Positions 43,849 to 57,151 of a DNA stretch of 64,000 bases are shown piece after piece. Both the position numbers and the translations under genes were made by a program. Positions within the stretch are counted from its first letter, which is position 1, and the number at the start of each line of letters is the position of its first letter. Under the pieces are notes generated by a model. The model was not told where the DNA came from. It searched no databases and worked only from the letters and a program-made list of their open reading frames with translations. The DNA is from Marinobacter sp. BGYM27 (GTDB lineage: Bacteria > Pseudomonadota > Gammaproteobacteria > Pseudomonadales > Oleiphilaceae): assembly GCA_025153445.1 (NCBI GenBank), contig JANZNS010000006.1:186001-250000 (forward strand). The letters are read 5' to 3'.

Positions 43849-46800
43849 TTAGCGATTCAGCTCCGCACTCAGCGCTTCTACTACATCTTCGGCCGTTACA
43901 CCCTGGCCTTCCGACATTTCACGCTTCCGGCGACGCTCACTGTGATAAGCCAAACCGGTACCCGCAGGTATCAGACGACCGACCACAACGTTTTCCTTCA
44001 GACCGCGAAGGTAATCCCGCTTCCCGGTAACAGCACCTTCGGTAAGAACGCGCGTTGTTTCCTGGAACGAAGCTGCCGAAATAAACGAGTCAGTTGCAAG
44101 CGAGGCTTTGGTGATGCCCAGCAGCAGACGCTCGAATTTAGCCGGCTGCTTGTCAGCCGCTTCGGTCTTCGCGTTTTCGGCGATAACCTGATGGTATTCA
44201 ACACTGTCACCGGCGATGAATATCGACTCGCCAGCATCAGTAATTTCAACCTTGCGAAGCATTTGACGGCAGATAACTTCGATATGCTTGTCGTTAATTA
44301 CAACACCCTGGAGACGGTAAACGTCCTGAATTTCGTTGGTGATGTATTTCGCAAGTTCTACTACGCCCAGCAGTCGGAGAATGTCGTGCGGGTTGGAAGG
44401 ACCATCAGCGATCACCTCACCCCGTTCAACATTTTCACCTTCGAACACGTTCAATTGACGATACTTGGGTATCAGCACTTCATAGGCATCACCGTCTTTC
44501 GGCGTGATAACCAGACGCTTCTTACCTTTCGTTTCCTTACCGAACGACACCATGCCTGTGATTTCAGCCAGGATTGAAGGCTCTTTCGGGCGACGCGCCT
44601 CGAACAGATCCGCAACCCGTGGCAGACCACCTGTGATATCCCGCGTTTTCGAACTTTCCTGCGGAATACGGGCAACGATATCACCGATCTCGACCTTGCC
44701 GCCGTTGCTCAGCGTGACCAAAGCGTTGGCAGGCAGGAAGTACTGCGCAGGACTACCACCCGGCAGCTCAATTTCCTCGCCTTGGGCATCAACGACCTGG
44801 ACCATCGGGCGAATATCCTTACCCGCAGCCGGACGCTCTTTCGGATCGATAACCTGGACGGTGGACAAACCGGTCATTTCATCGGTCTGGGTCCGGACAG
44901 TGATGCCCTGGTCCATACCGACAAATACCGCCGTACCGTTACCTTCAGCAATAATCGGGTGAGTGTGCGGATCCCACTTGGCCACAACTGCACCGGCATC
45001 AACAGCATCGCCTTGCTTGACTGAAAGCATTGCACCGTAAGGCAATTTGTACCACTCGCGCTCACGCCCCTGCTCATCAGCAACAGCCAGAGCAGACGAA
45101 CGGGAAACAACAACCAGCGTGCCATCGGCTTTCTCAATCGACTTCATGTTGTGCAGGCGAACCGTACCGCCGTGCTTAACCTGAATATTGTCGACCGCCG
45201 AAGCCCGACTCGCAGCACCACCAATGTGGAAGGTCCGCATCGTCAACTGCGTACCTGGCTCGCCGATAGACTGTGCAGCGATAACACCGACAGCCTCGCC
45301 AACGTTAACCAGATGACCACGCGCCAGATCACGACCGTAGCAGTTCGAGCAGACGCCATGATTGGTGTCACAAGTGATCGCTGAGCGAACCCAGATCTCG
45401 TCCACACCAGCACGCTCGACCATTTCAATGGTCTTTTCGTCCAGCAGGGTGCCCGCAGCAACAACAGCGTTGTCCTTATCCGTTGGCGTGAACACATCCC
45501 GCGCAGTAACACGACCAAGAACACGATCACCCAGCGGCACAACAACGTCGCCACCTTCGATGTGCGGCGTCATCAACAAGCCTTCTGACGTCCCGCAGTC
45601 CACACTGGTCACGACCAGATCCTGAGACACATCCACCAGACGACGGGTCAGGTAACCGGAGTTCGCTGTCTTCAATGCGGTATCAGCAAGACCCTTACGA
45701 GCACCGTGTGTTGAGATGAAGTACTGGAGTACGTTCAAGCCCTCACGGAAGTTCGCGGTAATTGGTGTCTCGATGATGGAGCCATCCGGCTTCGCCATCA
45801 GACCACGCATACCGGCCAGCTGACGAATCTGGGCCGCAGAACCCCGCGCGCCCGAGTCTGCCATCATATAAACCGAGTTAAACGACTCCTGATAGAGCGG
45901 TTCGCCGTCTTCGCCTTTGACAACAACACCGTTCTTGTCGACAACTTCTTCCTGGGACAAGCGCTCCATCATGGCCTTGGACACTTTGTCGTTCGCCCGT
46001 GACCAGATGTCGATAACCTTGTTGTATTTCTCACCCTGCGTCAGAAGACCGGAACCGTACTGGCTTTCAATTTCCAGTACCTCGTCTTCTGCCGCCTTTA
46101 TCATTTCGTACTTCTCTGGCGGGATTTCGAAATCATTCACGCCAATAGACGTACCGGATACCGTTGCATAATGGAAACCGGTATACATCAGCTGATCAGC
46201 AAAGATTACGCTCTCTTTGAGACCCACTGTGCGGTAGCACACGTTGATCAGATTAGAGATCGCCTTCTTGACCATCGGTTTGTTGACGATTTCGAACGGC
46301 ATGCCATCAGGAACAATATCGAACAGCAGCGCGCGACCAACCGTAGTGTCGACGATGTTAAAGGTTTCGGTAACCTCACCGTCTTCACTGCGCAGCACTT
46401 CCTTGACCCGAACCTTGATGCTCGCCTGCAAATCCACCTTATGCGCACCGTATGCACGATGAACCTCTTTGGTGTCAGCGAATACACGACCTTCGCCGAG
46501 CGCTGTTTTACGCTCACGGGTCATGTAATACAGACCAAGAACAACGTCCTGAGAAGGCACGATGATCGGCTCGCCGTTTGCCGGCGACAATACGTTGTTG
46601 GTCGACATCATCAACGCACGCGCTTCGAGCTGGGCTTCCAGTGTCAACGGTACGTGTACCGCCATCTGGTCACCATCGAAGTCGGCGTTATAGGCCGCAC
46701 AAACCAGCGGGTGCAGCTGAATAGCCTTACCTTCAATCAGTACCGGTTCAAACGCCTGAATACCCAAACGGTGAAGCGTCGGTGCCCGGTTCAGCAGAAT

Positions 46801-48060
46801 CGGGTGCTCGCGAATAACTTCGTCCAGAATATCCCAGACAACCGCTTCTTCACGCTCAACCATCTTCTTGGCGGCTTTGATCGTAGTCGCGAGACCACGA
46901 TGCTCAAGCTTGGCGAAGATAAAAGGCTTGAAGAGTTCCAGACCCATCTTTTTCGGCAGGCCACACTGATGCAGGCGCAGGTACGGCCCTACAACGATAA
47001 CCGAACGACCAGAGTAGTCGACACGCTTACCCAGCAGGTTCTGACGGAAACGACCTTGCTTACCCTTGATCATATCTGCCAGCGATTTCAGCGGACGCTT
47101 GTTGGTACCGGTAATCGCACGACCACGACGACCGTTATCCAGCAGGGCGTCAACCGCTTCCTGCAGCATCCGCTTCTCGTTCCGCACGATAATGTCAGGT
47201 GCGTTCAGCTCCAGCAGGCGCTTCAGACGGTTGTTCCGGTTGATCACGCGGCGGTACAGATCGTTGAGGTCAGACGTCGCAAAACGACCACCATCCAGCG
47301 GCACCAGAGGACGCAGATCTGGCGGCAGAACCGGCAGCACGGTCATGATCATGTCGCCCGGACGATTGCCGGAGAACAGGAACGCCTCTAGCAGCTTGAG
47401 CCGCTTGCTCAGCTTCTTGATCTTGGTCTCGGAGTTGGTCTGCGGAATTTCTTCACGCAAACGATCAACTTCTGACTGGAGATCGATATCTTCCAGCAGA
47501 GCCTTAACGGCTTCTGCACCCATACGGGCATCAAACTCGTCACCGAACTCCTCGAGCGCTTCATAGTATTGCTCATCATTCAGCAGTTGACCGCGCTCAA
47601 GCGTGGTCATCCCAGGCTCGATAACAATAAACGATTCGAAATAGAGAACGCGTTCGATATCCCGAAGGGTCATATCCATCATCAGGCCGATACGCGAAGG
47701 CAGCGACTTGAGGAACCAGATATGCGCAACAGGACTTGCCAGTTCGATGTGACCCATGCGCTCACGACGCACATTGGCCAACGCAACTTCAACACCGCAC
47801 TTCTCGCAGATAACACCGCGGTGCTTGAGGCGCTTGTACTTGCCGCACAGGCATTCGTAGTCTTTGATCGGGCCAAAAATTTTGGCACAGAACAGGCCGT
47901 CACGCTCTGGCTTGAACGTGCGGTAGTTGATCGTTTCGGGCTTTTTAACTTCGCCGAACGACCATGAGCGAATCATGTCAGGTGAAGCCAAACCAATACG
48001 GATGGCATCAAATTCCTGCTTCTGGTTCTGGCTCTTGAGAAGATTCAGTAAATCTTTCAT
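43849..48060 (-). CDS. rpoC: RNA polymerase beta' subunit
   Basis: RpoC (1403 residues, E. coli 1407) is the catalytic subunit. The Mg-binding motif [14 protein letters not shown] is intact. The N-terminal zinc ribbon ([20 protein letters not shown]) and the second cysteine cluster ([16 protein letters not shown]) are present, as are the bridge and trigger-helix regions ([20 protein letters not shown]). It lies 78 bp after rpoB. Confidence 0.99.
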   Translation of the reverse strand: MKDLLNLLKSQNQKQEFDAIRIGLASPDMIRSWSFGEVKKPETINYRTFKPERDGLFCAKIFGPIKDYECLCGKYKRLKHRGVICEKCGVEVALANVRRERMGHIELASPVAHIWFLKSLPSRIGLMMDMTLRDIERVLYFESFIVIEPGMTTLERGQLLNDEQYYEALEEFGDEFDARMGAEAVKALLEDIDLQSEVDRLREEIPQTNSETKIKKLSKRLKLLEAFLFSGNRPGDMIMTVLPVLPPDLRPLVPLDGGRFATSDLNDLYRRVINRNNRLKRLLELNAPDIIVRNEKRMLQEAVDALLDNGRRGRAITGTNKRPLKSLADMIKGKQGRFRQNLLGKRVDYSGRSVIVVGPYLRLHQCGLPKKMGLELFKPFIFAKLEHRGLATTIKAAKKMVEREEAVVWDILDEVIREHPILLNRAPTLHRLGIQAFEPVLIEGKAIQLHPLVCAAYNADFDGDQMAVHVPLTLEAQLEARALMMSTNNVLSPANGEPIIVPSQDVVLGLYYMTRERKTALGEGRVFADTKEVHRAYGAHKVDLQASIKVRVKEVLRSEDGEVTETFNIVDTTVGRALLFDIVPDGMPFEIVNKPMVKKAISNLINVCYRTVGLKESVIFADQLMYTGFHYATVSGTSIGVNDFEIPPEKYEMIKAAEDEVLEIESQYGSGLLTQGEKYNKVIDIWSRANDKVSKAMMERLSQEEVVDKNGVVVKGEDGEPLYQESFNSVYMMADSGARGSAAQIRQLAGMRGLMAKPDGSIIETPITANFREGLNVLQYFISTHGARKGLADTALKTANSGYLTRRLVDVSQDLVVTSVDCGTSEGLLMTPHIEGGDVVVPLGDRVLGRVTARDVFTPTDKDNAVVAAGTLLDEKTIEMVERAGVDEIWVRSAITCDTNHGVCSNCYGRDLARGHLVNVGEAVGVIAAQSIGEPGTQLTMRTFHIGGAASRASAVDNIQVKHGGTVRLHNMKSIEKADGTLVVVSRSSALAVADEQGREREWYKLPYGAMLSVKQGDAVDAGAVVAKWDPHTHPIIAEGNGTAVFVGMDQGITVRTQTDEMTGLSTVQVIDPKERPAAGKDIRPMVQVVDAQGEEIELPGGSPAQYFLPANALVTLSNGGKVEIGDIVARIPQESSKTRDITGGLPRVADLFEARRPKEPSILAEITGMVSFGKETKGKKRLVITPKDGDAYEVLIPKYRQLNVFEGENVERGEVIADGPSNPHDILRLLGVVELAKYITNEIQDVYRLQGVVINDKHIEVICRQMLRKVEITDAGESIFIAGDSVEYHQVIAENAKTEAADKQPAKFERLLLGITKASLATDSFISAASFQETTRVLTEGAVTGKRDYLRGLKENVVVGRLIPAGTGLAYHSERRRKREMSEGQGVTAEDVVEALSAELNR

Positions 48061-48138
48061 CAGTAACAGCTCCGGATGGCGTTAATCTCGGGCGGGCACA
48101 TTAACGTGCCCGCTCACGCTGCCAAAAAACAAATCGGC

Positions 48139-51100
48139 TCAGTCGGATTCCAGCTCGATGTCGATACCCAGCGAGCGGATTTCCTTGACAAGAACGTTGA
48201 AGGACTCAGGCATGCCTGGTTCCATGCGATGATCGCCATCGACAATGTTCTTGTACATCTTGGTCCGACCATTCACGTCGTCAGACTTAACGGTGAGCAT
48301 TTCCTGCAGCGTATACGCCGCACCATAGGCCTCGAGTGCCCATACTTCCATCTCACCGAAACGCTGACCACCGAACTGCGCCTTACCACCCAGCGGCTGC
48401 TGCGTAACAAGACTGTACGAACCGGTAGAGCGGGCGTGCATTTTGTCGTCGATCAGGTGGTTCAGCTTCAACATATACATGTAGCCAACCGTCACCGGAC
48501 GATCAAACTGATTACCCGTGCGTCCATCAAACAACGTTGTCTGGCCGCTGGTATTCATGTCAGCCAGCTCGAGCATCCGCTTGACTTCGGATTCCTTGGC
48601 GCCATCGAATACCGCTGTCGCCATTGGAACGCCGCCGCACAGATTCCGCGAGAGCTCGAGAATTTCATCGTCACTCAACGAGTCCAACGGTACCGGCGTG
48701 GTTTCATCGCTATGGTTGTAGATCTGGTCCAGCAACTCCCGCAAGTCAGCCACTTTACGCTGTTCGTCGAGCATCGCATTAATCTTGCGACCGAGGCCTT
48801 TGGCCGCGGCACCAAGATGCGTCTCAAGAACCTGACCAACGTTCATCCGCGATGGAACACCCAACGGGTTCAGAACGACATCAACCGGATTACCCTGCTC
48901 GTCATAAGGCATATCTTCGATCGGCATAACGGCCGAGATAACACCTTTGTTACCGTGACGACCAGCCATCTTATCACCCGGCTGGATGCGACGTTTGATC
49001 GCAAGGTAAACCTTGACGATTTTCAGTACGCCCGGCGCAAGATCATCGCCTTGCTGCAGCTTGCGCTTCTTGTCGTCAAAACGCTCTTCATGCACCTTGC
49101 GGCGATCTTCGAGGCCCTGCTCAGACTTCTCGAGCAATTCGTTCAGCGACTCGTCTTTCATGCGCAGCTTGAACCAGTCTTCCCGCGGCAGCTCGCCGAG
49201 GAAGGCGTCATCAAGTTTGGCGCCTTTCTTCAGACCCGGGCCACTGATCACTTCCTGCCCGTTGAGCGCATTAGTCAAACGCTCATAAGTCGCACCTTCA
49301 ACGATGCGGTACTCGTCTTTGAGATCTTTCCGGTACTTGTCCAGCTGCTGCTTTTCAATGACCTGGGCACGCTGATCTTTCTCGATACCGTCTCGGGTGA
49401 AGACCTGGACGTCGATGACAGTACCGCGGGTACCTGTCGGTACGCGCGATGAGGTGTCCTTAACATCGGAAGCCTTCTCACCAAAGATGGCACGCAGAAG
49501 TTTTTCCTCCGGCGTAAGCTGGGTCTCACCTTTTGGTGTCACCTTGCCTACCAGGATATCGCCGGCACCAACTTCAGCACCGATATAAACAATACCCGAC
49601 TCATCCAGTTTGGACAGAGCACTTTCACCAACGTTCGGAATATCGGCGGTAATCTCTTCACTGCCCAGCTTGGTATCACGCGCCACGCAGGTCAGTTCCT
49701 GGATGTGAATCGTCGTGAAACGGTCTTCCTGAACGACTTTTTCGGATACCAGAATCGAATCCTCAAAGTTGTAGCCGTTCCAGGGCATGAATGCGATGCG
49801 CATGTTCTGCCCAAGGGCCAGCTCACCCAGATCAACAGAGGGACCATCGGCCAACACATCACCACGGGCAACAAGATCGCCCTGCCTGACGATTGAGCGC
49901 TGGTTGATACAGGTGTTCTGGTTAGAACGGGTGTACTTGGTCAGGTTGTAGATATCCACACCTGCATCACCCGCTTCCGTTTCACCATCGTCAACGCGGA
50001 TAACAATACGCGCTGCATCAACACTCTCAATCACGCCACCACGACGTGCGGTCACGCAGACACCGGAATCCTGAGCCACAATTCGCTCAATACCGGTTCC
50101 GACCAGCGGCTTGTCAGCACGCAATGTCGGCACGGCCTGACGTTGCATGTTCGAGCCCATCAGAGCCCGGTTCGCGTCATCGTGCTCGAGGAACGGGATC
50201 AGGGAAGCGGCAACAGACACAACCTGGCGCGGAGAAACGTCTTTGAAATTAACGTTCTCCGGCGGCGTGACTGTAAATTCGTTCTGATGCCGAACCGTAA
50301 CCAGCTCGTCAACCAGGCGATTTTTTGCGTCAGTCGCCGCACTTGCCTGTGCGATCACGTAATTGCTTTCTTCAATCGCCGAAAGATACTGAATGTCGTC
50401 AGTTACGACGCCATCAACAACTTTACGGTACGGACTCTCAAGGAAACCATAGGAGTTCGTACGGGCATAAGTCGCCAGCGAGTTGATCAGACCAATGTTC
50501 GGACCCTCAGGGGTCTCGATCGGACATACACGACCATAGTGAGTCGGATGAACGTCTCGAACCTCAAAGCCTGCTCGCTCACGGGTCAGGCCACCGGGGC
50601 CGAGAGCCGAAACGCGACGCTTGTGCGTCACTTCAGACAGCGGGTTGTTCTGATCCATAAACTGGGACAGCTGGCTTGAGCCAAAGAATTCCTTGACTGC
50701 CGCAGCAACCGGCTTGGCATTGATCAGATCCTGAGGCATCAGGCCTTCACTTTCTGCCAGGCTCAGACGCTCCCGAACGGCGCGCTCTACGCGCACAAGA
50801 CCAACACGGAACTGGTTCTCTGCCATCTCACCGACAGAACGGATACGACGGTTACCCAGATTGTCAATGTCGTCGACATTGCCCTGACCGTTACGAATCG
50901 CAATCAGCGTTTTCAGAACGTCAATGATGTCGTCGTTAGTCAGAATGCCCTTACCGGTCGACTCTTCACGACCCAAGCGGCGATTCAGCTTCATACGACC
51001 AACAGCAGACAAGTCATAACGCTCTTCGGAGAAGAAGAGGTTATTGAACAGATTTTCTGCAGATTCTTTCGTTGGCGGCTCGCCAGGACGCATCATGCGA

Positions 51101-52215
51101 TAAATCTCAACCAGCGCCTCCAGAGGAGTACGGGTTGGATCATTGCGCAACGTATCCGACATAAACGGACCGCAGTCGAGATCGTTGGTATAGAGTGTTT
51201 CCAGCTCTTTGATGCCAGCTTTCAACAGTGTCTCAACAGACTCGTCGGTCAATTCAGTATTGCATTCAAGAATCAGCTCGCCGGTCGACTCATCAACGAT
51301 ATCACGAGCAGTCACACGGCCATTCAGGTACGCCGTTGGCACTTCCAGTTCGCTGATGCCGGATTTCTCCAGCTGCCGGATATGCTTGGCCGTAACACGA
51401 CGTCCCTCTTCGACAATGACGCTGCCGTCTTTGTCTTTGATATCAAAGGTCGCGATGTCGCCACGCAAACGGCTTGGGACCAATTCGAGCATGCAGGTTT
51501 CTTCGCCCAGACGGAACTTGCTGGTGTCGAAGAACATCTCGAGCATTTGCTCAGAGGTGAAATTCAATGCTCGCAGCAGGATAGACGCAGGCAATTTTCG
51601 CCGGCGGTCAATCCGCACGAAAACGCTGTCTTTCGGATCAAACTCGAAATCCAGCCATGAGCCACGGTAAGGAATCACTCGGGCAGAATAAAGCAGCTTG
51701 CCGGAGGAGTGTGTCTTACCCTTATCGTGGTCAAAGAATACGCCAGGGGAACGGTGAAGCTGAGACACAATAACGCGCTCAGTACCGTTAACGACAAACG
51801 TGCCGTTCTCAGTCATCAAGGGCATTTCGCCCATGTAGACTTCCTGTTCTTTTATGTCCTTGATCGCTTTATTCGACGATTCTTTATCGTAGATAATCAA
51901 GCGAACTTTTACCCGCAACGGAGCAGCGTATGTCACGCCCCGTAGCTGACATTCCTTGACATCAAATACCGGCTCGCCAATACGGTAGCTCACATATTCG
52001 AGCGCCGCGTTGCCAGAGTAACTGGCAATCGGGAATACGGATTTAAAGGCCGCGTGCAAACCAGTTTCCTGGCGCGTATCCGCAGCAGCTTCCATTTGGA
52101 GGAAGTCCCGATATGAATCCAGCTGAATAGACAGCAAATAGGGGACATCCATCACGGAAGGCAATTTACTAAAGTCTTTGCGAATCCGCTTTTTTTCAGT
52201 GTAGGAGTAAGTCAT
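48139..52215 (-). CDS. rpoB: RNA polymerase beta subunit
   Basis: RpoB (1358 residues) forms the other half of the active cleft. The rifampicin-binding region is wild type ([30 protein letters not shown]), followed by [21 protein letters not shown] prefer the ATG at 52215 ([15 protein letters not shown]), 6 nt after GGGGA, over the in-frame ATG at 52221, which is too close to that site. It is preceded by the rplL-rpoB attenuator. Confidence 0.99.
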   Translation of the reverse strand: MTYSYTEKKRIRKDFSKLPSVMDVPYLLSIQLDSYRDFLQMEAAADTRQETGLHAAFKSVFPIASYSGNAALEYVSYRIGEPVFDVKECQLRGVTYAAPLRVKVRLIIYDKESSNKAIKDIKEQEVYMGEMPLMTENGTFVVNGTERVIVSQLHRSPGVFFDHDKGKTHSSGKLLYSARVIPYRGSWLDFEFDPKDSVFVRIDRRRKLPASILLRALNFTSEQMLEMFFDTSKFRLGEETCMLELVPSRLRGDIATFDIKDKDGSVIVEEGRRVTAKHIRQLEKSGISELEVPTAYLNGRVTARDIVDESTGELILECNTELTDESVETLLKAGIKELETLYTNDLDCGPFMSDTLRNDPTRTPLEALVEIYRMMRPGEPPTKESAENLFNNLFFSEERYDLSAVGRMKLNRRLGREESTGKGILTNDDIIDVLKTLIAIRNGQGNVDDIDNLGNRRIRSVGEMAENQFRVGLVRVERAVRERLSLAESEGLMPQDLINAKPVAAAVKEFFGSSQLSQFMDQNNPLSEVTHKRRVSALGPGGLTRERAGFEVRDVHPTHYGRVCPIETPEGPNIGLINSLATYARTNSYGFLESPYRKVVDGVVTDDIQYLSAIEESNYVIAQASAATDAKNRLVDELVTVRHQNEFTVTPPENVNFKDVSPRQVVSVAASLIPFLEHDDANRALMGSNMQRQAVPTLRADKPLVGTGIERIVAQDSGVCVTARRGGVIESVDAARIVIRVDDGETEAGDAGVDIYNLTKYTRSNQNTCINQRSIVRQGDLVARGDVLADGPSVDLGELALGQNMRIAFMPWNGYNFEDSILVSEKVVQEDRFTTIHIQELTCVARDTKLGSEEITADIPNVGESALSKLDESGIVYIGAEVGAGDILVGKVTPKGETQLTPEEKLLRAIFGEKASDVKDTSSRVPTGTRGTVIDVQVFTRDGIEKDQRAQVIEKQQLDKYRKDLKDEYRIVEGATYERLTNALNGQEVISGPGLKKGAKLDDAFLGELPREDWFKLRMKDESLNELLEKSEQGLEDRRKVHEERFDDKKRKLQQGDDLAPGVLKIVKVYLAIKRRIQPGDKMAGRHGNKGVISAVMPIEDMPYDEQGNPVDVVLNPLGVPSRMNVGQVLETHLGAAAKGLGRKINAMLDEQRKVADLRELLDQIYNHSDETTPVPLDSLSDDEILELSRNLCGGVPMATAVFDGAKESEVKRMLELADMNTSGQTTLFDGRTGNQFDRPVTVGYMYMLKLNHLIDDKMHARSTGSYSLVTQQPLGGKAQFGGQRFGEMEVWALEAYGAAYTLQEMLTVKSDDVNGRTKMYKNIVDGDHRMEPGMPESFNVLVKEIRSLGIDIELESD

Positions 52216-52352
52216 CTGCATTCCCCAGCTTTAGACCTGATACTTGGTATCAAGAAGCAACCATTTACCTGCTTCGGGGCCGAATTGCTCGGCTAACTGC
52301 GCCGTCTCGAACAAGACTCGGGCTGTAGGTTATAGCATATACAACAGAAAAA

Positions 52353-52379
52353 GGCCGGTGGCACATAGAGCCACCAGCC
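52353..52379 (-). terminator. rplL-rpoB attenuator
   Basis: On the minus strand GGCTGGTGGC pairs with GCCACCGGCC (one G-U) around a 7-nt loop, followed by T5 (complement of 52348-52352). It lies about 45 nt after rplL and about 140 nt before rpoB, the place where partial termination in other gammaproteobacteria lowers rpoBC relative to rplJL. A second hairpin CATGCC-TTA-GGCATG is at 52385-52399. Confidence 0.82.
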
Positions 52380-52423
52380 AATTCCATGCCTAAGGCATGT
52401 ATGCGGTCAACAACAGCCAGCCC

Positions 52424-52801
52424 TTACTTGAGCTCAACTGAAGCGCCTGCTTCCTCAAGCTTCTTCTTCGCTTCTTCAGCGTCAGCCTTGCTAGCGCCTT
52501 CCTTGATGGTAGAAGGAGCGCTATCGACCATTTCCTTCGCTTCTTTCAGGCCAAGACCTGTCAGTTCACGAACGGCTTTGATGGCGTTAACTTTCTTCTC
52601 GCCAGCACCGGTCAGGATTACGTCAAATTCGGTCTGCTCTTCAGCAGCAGCACCAGCGTCACCGCCAGCAGCAGGCGCAGCAGCAACAGCTGCAGCAGCA
52701 GATACACCGAACTTCTCTTCCATTGCTTCAACCAGCGCAACTACATCCATTACGCTCATTTCAGCGATTGCATTCAAAATATCGTCGTTAGACAAAGCCA
52801 T
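52424..52801 (-). CDS. rplL: 50S ribosomal protein L7/L12
   Basis: L7/L12 (125 residues) forms the stalk that recruits GTPase factors. An N-terminal dimerisation helix ([20 protein letters not shown]), an Ala/Gly-rich hinge and the C-terminal domain ([20 protein letters not shown]) are visible. It lies 39 bp after rplJ. Confidence 0.99.
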   Translation of the reverse strand: MALSNDDILNAIAEMSVMDVVALVEAMEEKFGVSAAAAVAAAPAAGGDAGAAAEEQTEFDVILTGAGEKKVNAIKAVRELTGLGLKEAKEMVDSAPSTIKEGASKADAEEAKKKLEEAGASVELK

Positions 52802-52840
52802 GACTTTCTCCCAATGTAAAAAATAACGTTATCAACAGAA

Positions 52841-53371
52841 TCAAGCAGCGTCTTGCTTCTGGTCTCGAACTGCCGCAACTGCGCGAGTAATCTTCGAAGG
52901 AACTTCGTTGAGAGTACGCGCAAGCTTGGTAATCGGTGCCTGTGTCACAATGGCCAGCATCGTCAACGCTTCGTGGCGTGTCGGGAGCTTGGCGAGGCGA
53001 TCAATCTGGTCCGCACCCATCAGCTCACCGCCGACAGCCAGACCCTTGATTTCGAATACCTCTTTCTCTTTGGCAAAATCTTTCAGCAGGCGCGCAGCGG
53101 CACCTGGATCTTCCATTGAGAAGGCCAAAATTGTAGGACCAACCAGTGCGTCTTTGATGCACTCAAACTCGGTACCGACGATTGCAAGTTTCGCCAGGTT
53201 GTTACGCACAACCTTCAGACGCACTTGCTCGGCACGAGCTTTGGCACGCAACGCCGTCATATCACCAGAGGTGATACCACGGTAGTCAGCCAATACAACG
53301 GACAGAGCACCACCGGCAGTCTCGTTGACTTCAGCGACGATCGCCTTCTTGTCTTCGAGTCGAATTGCCAC
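52841..53371 (-). CDS. rplJ: 50S ribosomal protein L10, GTG start
   Basis: L10 (176 residues) anchors the L7/L12 dimers and binds its own mRNA leader in E. coli. It starts [20 protein letters not shown] and has the L10 pattern [40 protein letters not shown]. The initiator codon is GTG (complement of CAC at 53369-53371), with AAGGAG upstream. Confidence 0.97.
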   Translation of the reverse strand: MAIRLEDKKAIVAEVNETAGGALSVVLADYRGITSGDMTALRAKARAEQVRLKVVRNNLAKLAIVGTEFECIKDALVGPTILAFSMEDPGAAARLLKDFAKEKEVFEIKGLAVGGELMGADQIDRLAKLPTRHEALTMLAIVTQAPITKLARTLNEVPSKITRAVAAVRDQKQDAA

Positions 53372-53500
53372 TGGATTTCTCCTTGATTTCGCCGGCTTTC
53401 GCCAGCAAACCCATCTCTACTCTTCGAACCCACCGGACTCTGCCTATAGACAGGACAACCCCGGCGGACCTCAGAGCGCTATACGGTGTTTGGGTTCAGA
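53372..53500 (-). promoter_or_regulatory. Probable L10 leader of rplJL
   Basis: The 251-bp gap between rplA and rplJ is much longer than its neighbours. Its rplJ-proximal half can fold: CCGCCGG (53467-53461) pairs with CCGGTGG (53436-53430), enclosing a smaller hairpin CTGTC-TATA-GGCAG. This is the position of the L10-binding autoregulatory leader in other gammaproteobacteria. A promoter in the distal half was not convincing. Confidence 0.5.
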
Positions 53501-53622
53501 GAACGTCATCACACCGTCTGCGCAGGCGTTGCTTTAACCCTTTTTGCTCAACAACTCAGCAAGCGGGGGCCTGCGGTCTTTGACAGCCTCGGCTTTCGCC
53601 TAGACTACAAAGTGTCTATTGA

Positions 53623-54321
53623 TCAGATATCAAGACCACTCTGATCAATAGTCAGACCAGGCCCCATGGTCGAAGACAGCGTTACCTTCTTGAGGTAAAC
53701 GCCCTTCGCCGATGAAGGCTTGGCCTTTTTAAGATCTGCAATCAATGACTCAAGGTTTTCCTTGATGGCATTGGCCGCGAATTCCACGTTACCCATGGGC
53801 GCGTGAATAATACCGTTCTTGTCAGTACGATACCGAACCTGACCCGCCTTGGCGTTTTTAACAGCCGTTTCAACGTCAGGGGTTACAGTACCGACTTTCG
53901 GGTTAGGCATCAGACCACGAGGCCCCAGAATCTGGCCCAACTGGCCTACAACACGCATTGCGTCCGGAGTCGCGATAACAACATCAAAATCCATGTTGCC
54001 TTTCTTAACTTCTTCCGCCAGGTCATCCATACCGACGATGTCAGCGCCGGCCGCAGTTGCCTTTTCAGCATTTGCACCCTGAGTAAACACCGCCACACGT
54101 ACGGTTTTACCAGTACCATGGGGAAGCACAGTAGAGCTACGAACCACCTGGTCCGATTTACGCGCATCAACCCCCAGGTTGACCGCAACATCGACAGACT
54201 CTTTAAATTTGACAGACTGACCCAGCTCAACAAGCAGGTTAACCGCCTCATCTACAGAGTACGCACGAGTAGAGTCTACTTTTTCACGAATAAGCTTTTG
54301 ACGCTTGCTCAGCTTAGCCAT
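53623..54321 (-). CDS. rplA: 50S ribosomal protein L1
   Basis: L1 (232 residues) forms the mobile L1 stalk that guides exit-site tRNA, and represses rplKA in E. coli. Signatures: [20 protein letters not shown] and [20 protein letters not shown]. It starts 1 bp after the rplK stop. Confidence 0.98.
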   Translation of the reverse strand: MAKLSKRQKLIREKVDSTRAYSVDEAVNLLVELGQSVKFKESVDVAVNLGVDARKSDQVVRSSTVLPHGTGKTVRVAVFTQGANAEKATAAGADIVGMDDLAEEVKKGNMDFDVVIATPDAMRVVGQLGQILGPRGLMPNPKVGTVTPDVETAVKNAKAGQVRYRTDKNGIIHAPMGNVEFAANAIKENLESLIADLKKAKPSSAKGVYLKKVTLSSTMGPGLTIDQSGLDI

Positions 54322-54322
54322 C

Positions 54323-54754
54323 TTACAGACCCTCCACGTTCAGACCCATGCTACGCGCAGTGCCCGCAATCGTGCGAACTGCAGCGTCCATGTCAGCAGC
54401 CGTCAAATCAGGCTCCTTGGTCGTGGCAATTTCTTCGAGCTGCGCGCGTGTAACAGTACCAACCTTGTCGGTATTTGGACGCGCAGAACCGCTTTTCAGA
54501 CCCGCAGCTTTTTTCAGCAAAACAGCTGCTGGCGGGGTCTTAGTAATAAAGGTGAAGCTACGATCACTGTATACAGTGATGACAACCGGAATCGGCAGCC
54601 CCTGCTCCATCTCTTGAGTCTTCGCGTTAAACGCCTTACAAAACTCCATAATGTTGACACCGTGCTGACCCAGAGCCGGACCTACCGGTGGACTAGGGTT
54701 CGCTTTACCGGCCGCAACCTGAAGCTTGATATACGCTTCGATCTTCTTTGCCAT
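54323..54754 (-). CDS. rplK: 50S ribosomal protein L11
   Basis: L11 (143 residues) lies at the GTPase-associated centre and is needed for RelA activation. It starts [20 protein letters not shown], with [20 protein letters not shown] and the C-terminal RNA-binding domain ending [13 protein letters not shown]. Confidence 0.98.
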   Translation of the reverse strand: MAKKIEAYIKLQVAAGKANPSPPVGPALGQHGVNIMEFCKAFNAKTQEMEQGLPIPVVITVYSDRSFTFITKTPPAAVLLKKAAGLKSGSARPNTDKVGTVTRAQLEEIATTKEPDLTAADMDAAVRTIAGTARSMGLNVEGL

Positions 54755-54806
54755 GATTAAACTCCTATGGGTTCAAGCGCCTTAACGGCTCCCCTGCTTC
54801 AGACAC

Positions 54807-54839
54807 AAAAAGCCCGCGTCACCAATGAGTGCGCGAGCT
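54807..54839 (-). terminator. Hairpin terminator/attenuator between nusG and rplK
   Basis: On the minus strand AGCTCGCG pairs with CGCGGGCT (one G-U), the stem extending inward through CAC/GTG with a bulged A, followed by T5. It lies about 20 nt after the nusG stop and may uncouple secE-nusG from the ribosomal genes. Confidence 0.7.
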
Positions 54840-54857
54840 TCCCGCTTAATTCCAGGA

Positions 54858-55391
54858 TCAGTCTTTTTCGACCTGACCAAATTCCAGCTCAACAGGCGTT
54901 GAGCGACCAAAAATAAGGACGGCGACTTTAACACGACTCTTGTCGTAGTCAACCTCTTCCACGACACCATTGAAATCTGCAAACGGACCTTCGACAACGC
55001 GAACGATCTCGCCTGGCTCAAACAGTGTCTTCGGCTTGGGCTTGTCCACGCCGCTTTCAACGCGACGCAAGATGGCATCGGCCTCTTTTTCGGTAATCGG
55101 AGCGGGCTTATCCTTTGTACCACCAATAAAGCCCAGTACACGCGGCGTGTTTTTCACCAGATGCCAGGACTCATCATCCATTTCCATCTGAACAAGCACA
55201 TACCCCGGATAAAACTTACGCTCACTCTTGCGCTTTTTGCCATCACGCATCTCGACGACTTCTTCAGTCGGAACGAGAATTTCACCAAACTTATCTTCAA
55301 GTTCGTTGAGAGCAACGCGCTCCAGAAGAGTGCGCATAACGTGCTTTTCATAGCCAGAATACGCATGAACAACGTACCAGCGCTTAGCCAT
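54858..55391 (-). CDS. nusG: Transcription termination/antitermination factor NusG
   Basis: NusG (177 residues) binds RNA polymerase and links it to Rho or to S10 on the leading ribosome. The NGN domain starts [20 protein letters not shown]. The C-terminal KOW domain has [20 protein letters not shown]. The ATG at 55391 gives the family length; the open frame extends to 55412. It lies 13 bp after secE. Confidence 0.98.
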   Translation of the reverse strand: MAKRWYVVHAYSGYEKHVMRTLLERVALNELEDKFGEILVPTEEVVEMRDGKKRKSERKFYPGYVLVQMEMDDESWHLVKNTPRVLGFIGGTKDKPAPITEKEADAILRRVESGVDKPKPKTLFEPGEIVRVVEGPFADFNGVVEEVDYDKSRVKVAVLIFGRSTPVELEFGQVEKD

Positions 55392-55404
55392 TTGCTCTCT
55401 CCTG

Positions 55405-55773
55405 TTAACCAATCACTCCGGAGACCAGCCAACTGATCAACGAATCCATACCCCACAGCAAGAGCGCCACCACCAGCACAAACGCAACCACTATCACGGT
55501 TGTCTGAACAAGCTCGGGACGCGTCGGCCACACTACCTTCCTGATCTCGACACGAGCTTCTTTGAGAAGCAACGCAAAACGACGACCACGCGAGGTCTGC
55601 AAGGCAACAAATGCCGCAACCAACGCGAGCGCCACAAGACCAAGTGCTCGATAGAGTATCGACTCGGCACCAAAATAAAGGTTACCGACAACACCTGCGG
55701 CAATTAAAACAACAACAACCAGCCACTTGACTACATCAAAACGACCGGGTGCCTGCGCTATTTTAGACTCCAT
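55405..55773 (-). CDS. secE: Preprotein translocase subunit SecE
   Basis: SecE (122 residues) clamps SecY in the translocon. It has three hydrophobic segments (about 15-35, 45-63, 93-116), as in gammaproteobacteria, and the conserved amphipathic stretch [17 protein letters not shown] before the last one. The ATG at 55773 matches the pseudomonad start; the longer frame begins with a TTG at 55797 and looks non-coding. Confidence 0.96.
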   Translation of the reverse strand: MESKIAQAPGRFDVVKWLVVVVLIAAGVVGNLYFGAESILYRALGLVALALVAAFVALQTSRGRRFALLLKEARVEIRKVVWPTRPELVQTTVIVVAFVLVVALLLWGMDSLISWLVSGVIG

Positions 55774-55807
55774 AGGAATCAGCTTCTGGTATTCCAAGGA
55801 TTAAAAA

Positions 55808-55883
<76 letters not shown>

Positions 55884-55903
55884 GCACCGAAACTACTCAG
55901 TGC

Positions 55904-57100
55904 TTACTCCAGGATCTTGGCAACGACACCAGCACCAACGGTACGACCACCTTCGCGAATCGCGAAGCGCAGACCGTCTTCCATGGCGATCGGTGCGATC
56001 AGAGTCACTTCCAGCTTGACGTTGTCGCCAGGCATGACCATCTCTACACCTTCCGGCAGTTCACAAGAACCCGTTACGTCTGTTGTCCGGAAGTAAAACT
56101 GCGGACGGTAGCCTTTGAAGAACGGCGTATGACGACCACCTTCTTCTTTGCTCAGTACGTATACTTCTGACTCGAACTTGGTGTGCGGCTTGATTGAACC
56201 CGGTACACACAGAACCTGACCACGCTCAACGTCGTCACGCTTGGTACCACGCAGCAGTACACCAACGTTCTCACCTGCACGACCTTCGTCGAGCAGCTTG
56301 CGGAACATTTCTACGCCTGTGCAGATGGTCTTGGTGGTGTCGCGGATACCCACGATTTCCACTTCGTCACCTACCTTCACGATGCCACGCTCAACACGAC
56401 CGGTCACAACCGTACCGCGACCAGAGATTGAGAACACGTCCTCGATTGGCATCAGGAACGGCTGATCGATAGCACGCTCTGGCTCAGGAATGTACGCATC
56501 CAGGGCTTCAACCAGCTTCTTGACTGCGGTTGTACCCATTTCGTTGTCATCTTTACCTTCCAGCGCCATCAGCGCTGAACCGGTGATGATCGGAGTATCG
56601 TCACCCGGGAAGTCATACGCAGCCAGCAGGTCACGCACTTCCATTTCAACCAGCTCAAGCAGCTCTTCATCGTCTACCATGTCCGCCTTGTTCAGGAACA
56701 CAACGATGAAAGGCACGCCAACCTGGCGAGACAGCAGGATGTGCTCACGCGTCTGCGGCATCGGGCCGTCAGCTGCGGAACAAACCAGGATTGCGCCGTC
56801 CATCTGAGCTGCGCCAGTGATCATGTTCTTGACGTAGTCAGCGTGACCCGGGCAGTCAACGTGTGCGTAGTGACGCGTTGGCGAATCGTACTCAACGTGA
56901 GAGGTTGCGATGGTGATACCACGCGCTTTCTCTTCCGGTGCGTTATCGATCTGATCGAATGCGCGCAGCTCGCCCTGACCCCAGACTTCGTGACATACAC
57001 GGGTCAGTGCCGCTGTCAGCGTGGTCTTGCCATGGTCAACGTGGCCAATCGTGCCCACGTTCAAGTGTGGTTTATTACGTTCAAACTTAGCCTTGGACAT
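55904..57100 (-). CDS. tuf: Elongation factor Tu, copy 2 (ATG start)
   Basis: The second EF-Tu gene (398 residues), in the tRNA-tuf-secE-nusG context of E. coli tufB. The protein is the same as copy 1 except for Leu instead of Ile at residue 397. The DNA differs from copy 1 only in the first five codons and near the last fifteen. AGGGGGTAGG precedes the ATG. It lies 51 bp after tRNA-Thr(GGT) and 20 bp before tRNA-Trp. Confidence 0.98.
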   Translation of the reverse strand: MSKAKFERNKPHLNVGTIGHVDHGKTTLTAALTRVCHEVWGQGELRAFDQIDNAPEEKARGITIATSHVEYDSPTRHYAHVDCPGHADYVKNMITGAAQMDGAILVCSAADGPMPQTREHILLSRQVGVPFIVVFLNKADMVDDEELLELVEMEVRDLLAAYDFPGDDTPIITGSALMALEGKDDNEMGTTAVKKLVEALDAYIPEPERAIDQPFLMPIEDVFSISGRGTVVTGRVERGIVKVGDEVEIVGIRDTTKTICTGVEMFRKLLDEGRAGENVGVLLRGTKRDDVERGQVLCVPGSIKPHTKFESEVYVLSKEEGGRHTPFFKGYRPQFYFRTTDVTGSCELPEGVEMVMPGDNVKLEVTLIAPIAMEDGLRFAIREGGRTVGAGVVAKILE

Positions 57101-57151
57101 TCGACCTACCCCCTATCAACTATTGATAAGTAACGTTGACCGGACAAATAA

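Noticed and set aside
46171..47391. 406-codon open frame on the plus strand
   Set aside because: Antisense to rpoC; same reasoning as for the rpoB antisense frame.
48076..49452. 458-codon open frame on the plus strand
   Set aside because: It lies entirely antisense to rpoB and has a composition (many Arg, His, Thr, Leu) expected from the complement of a conserved coding strand. It has no recognisable domain.
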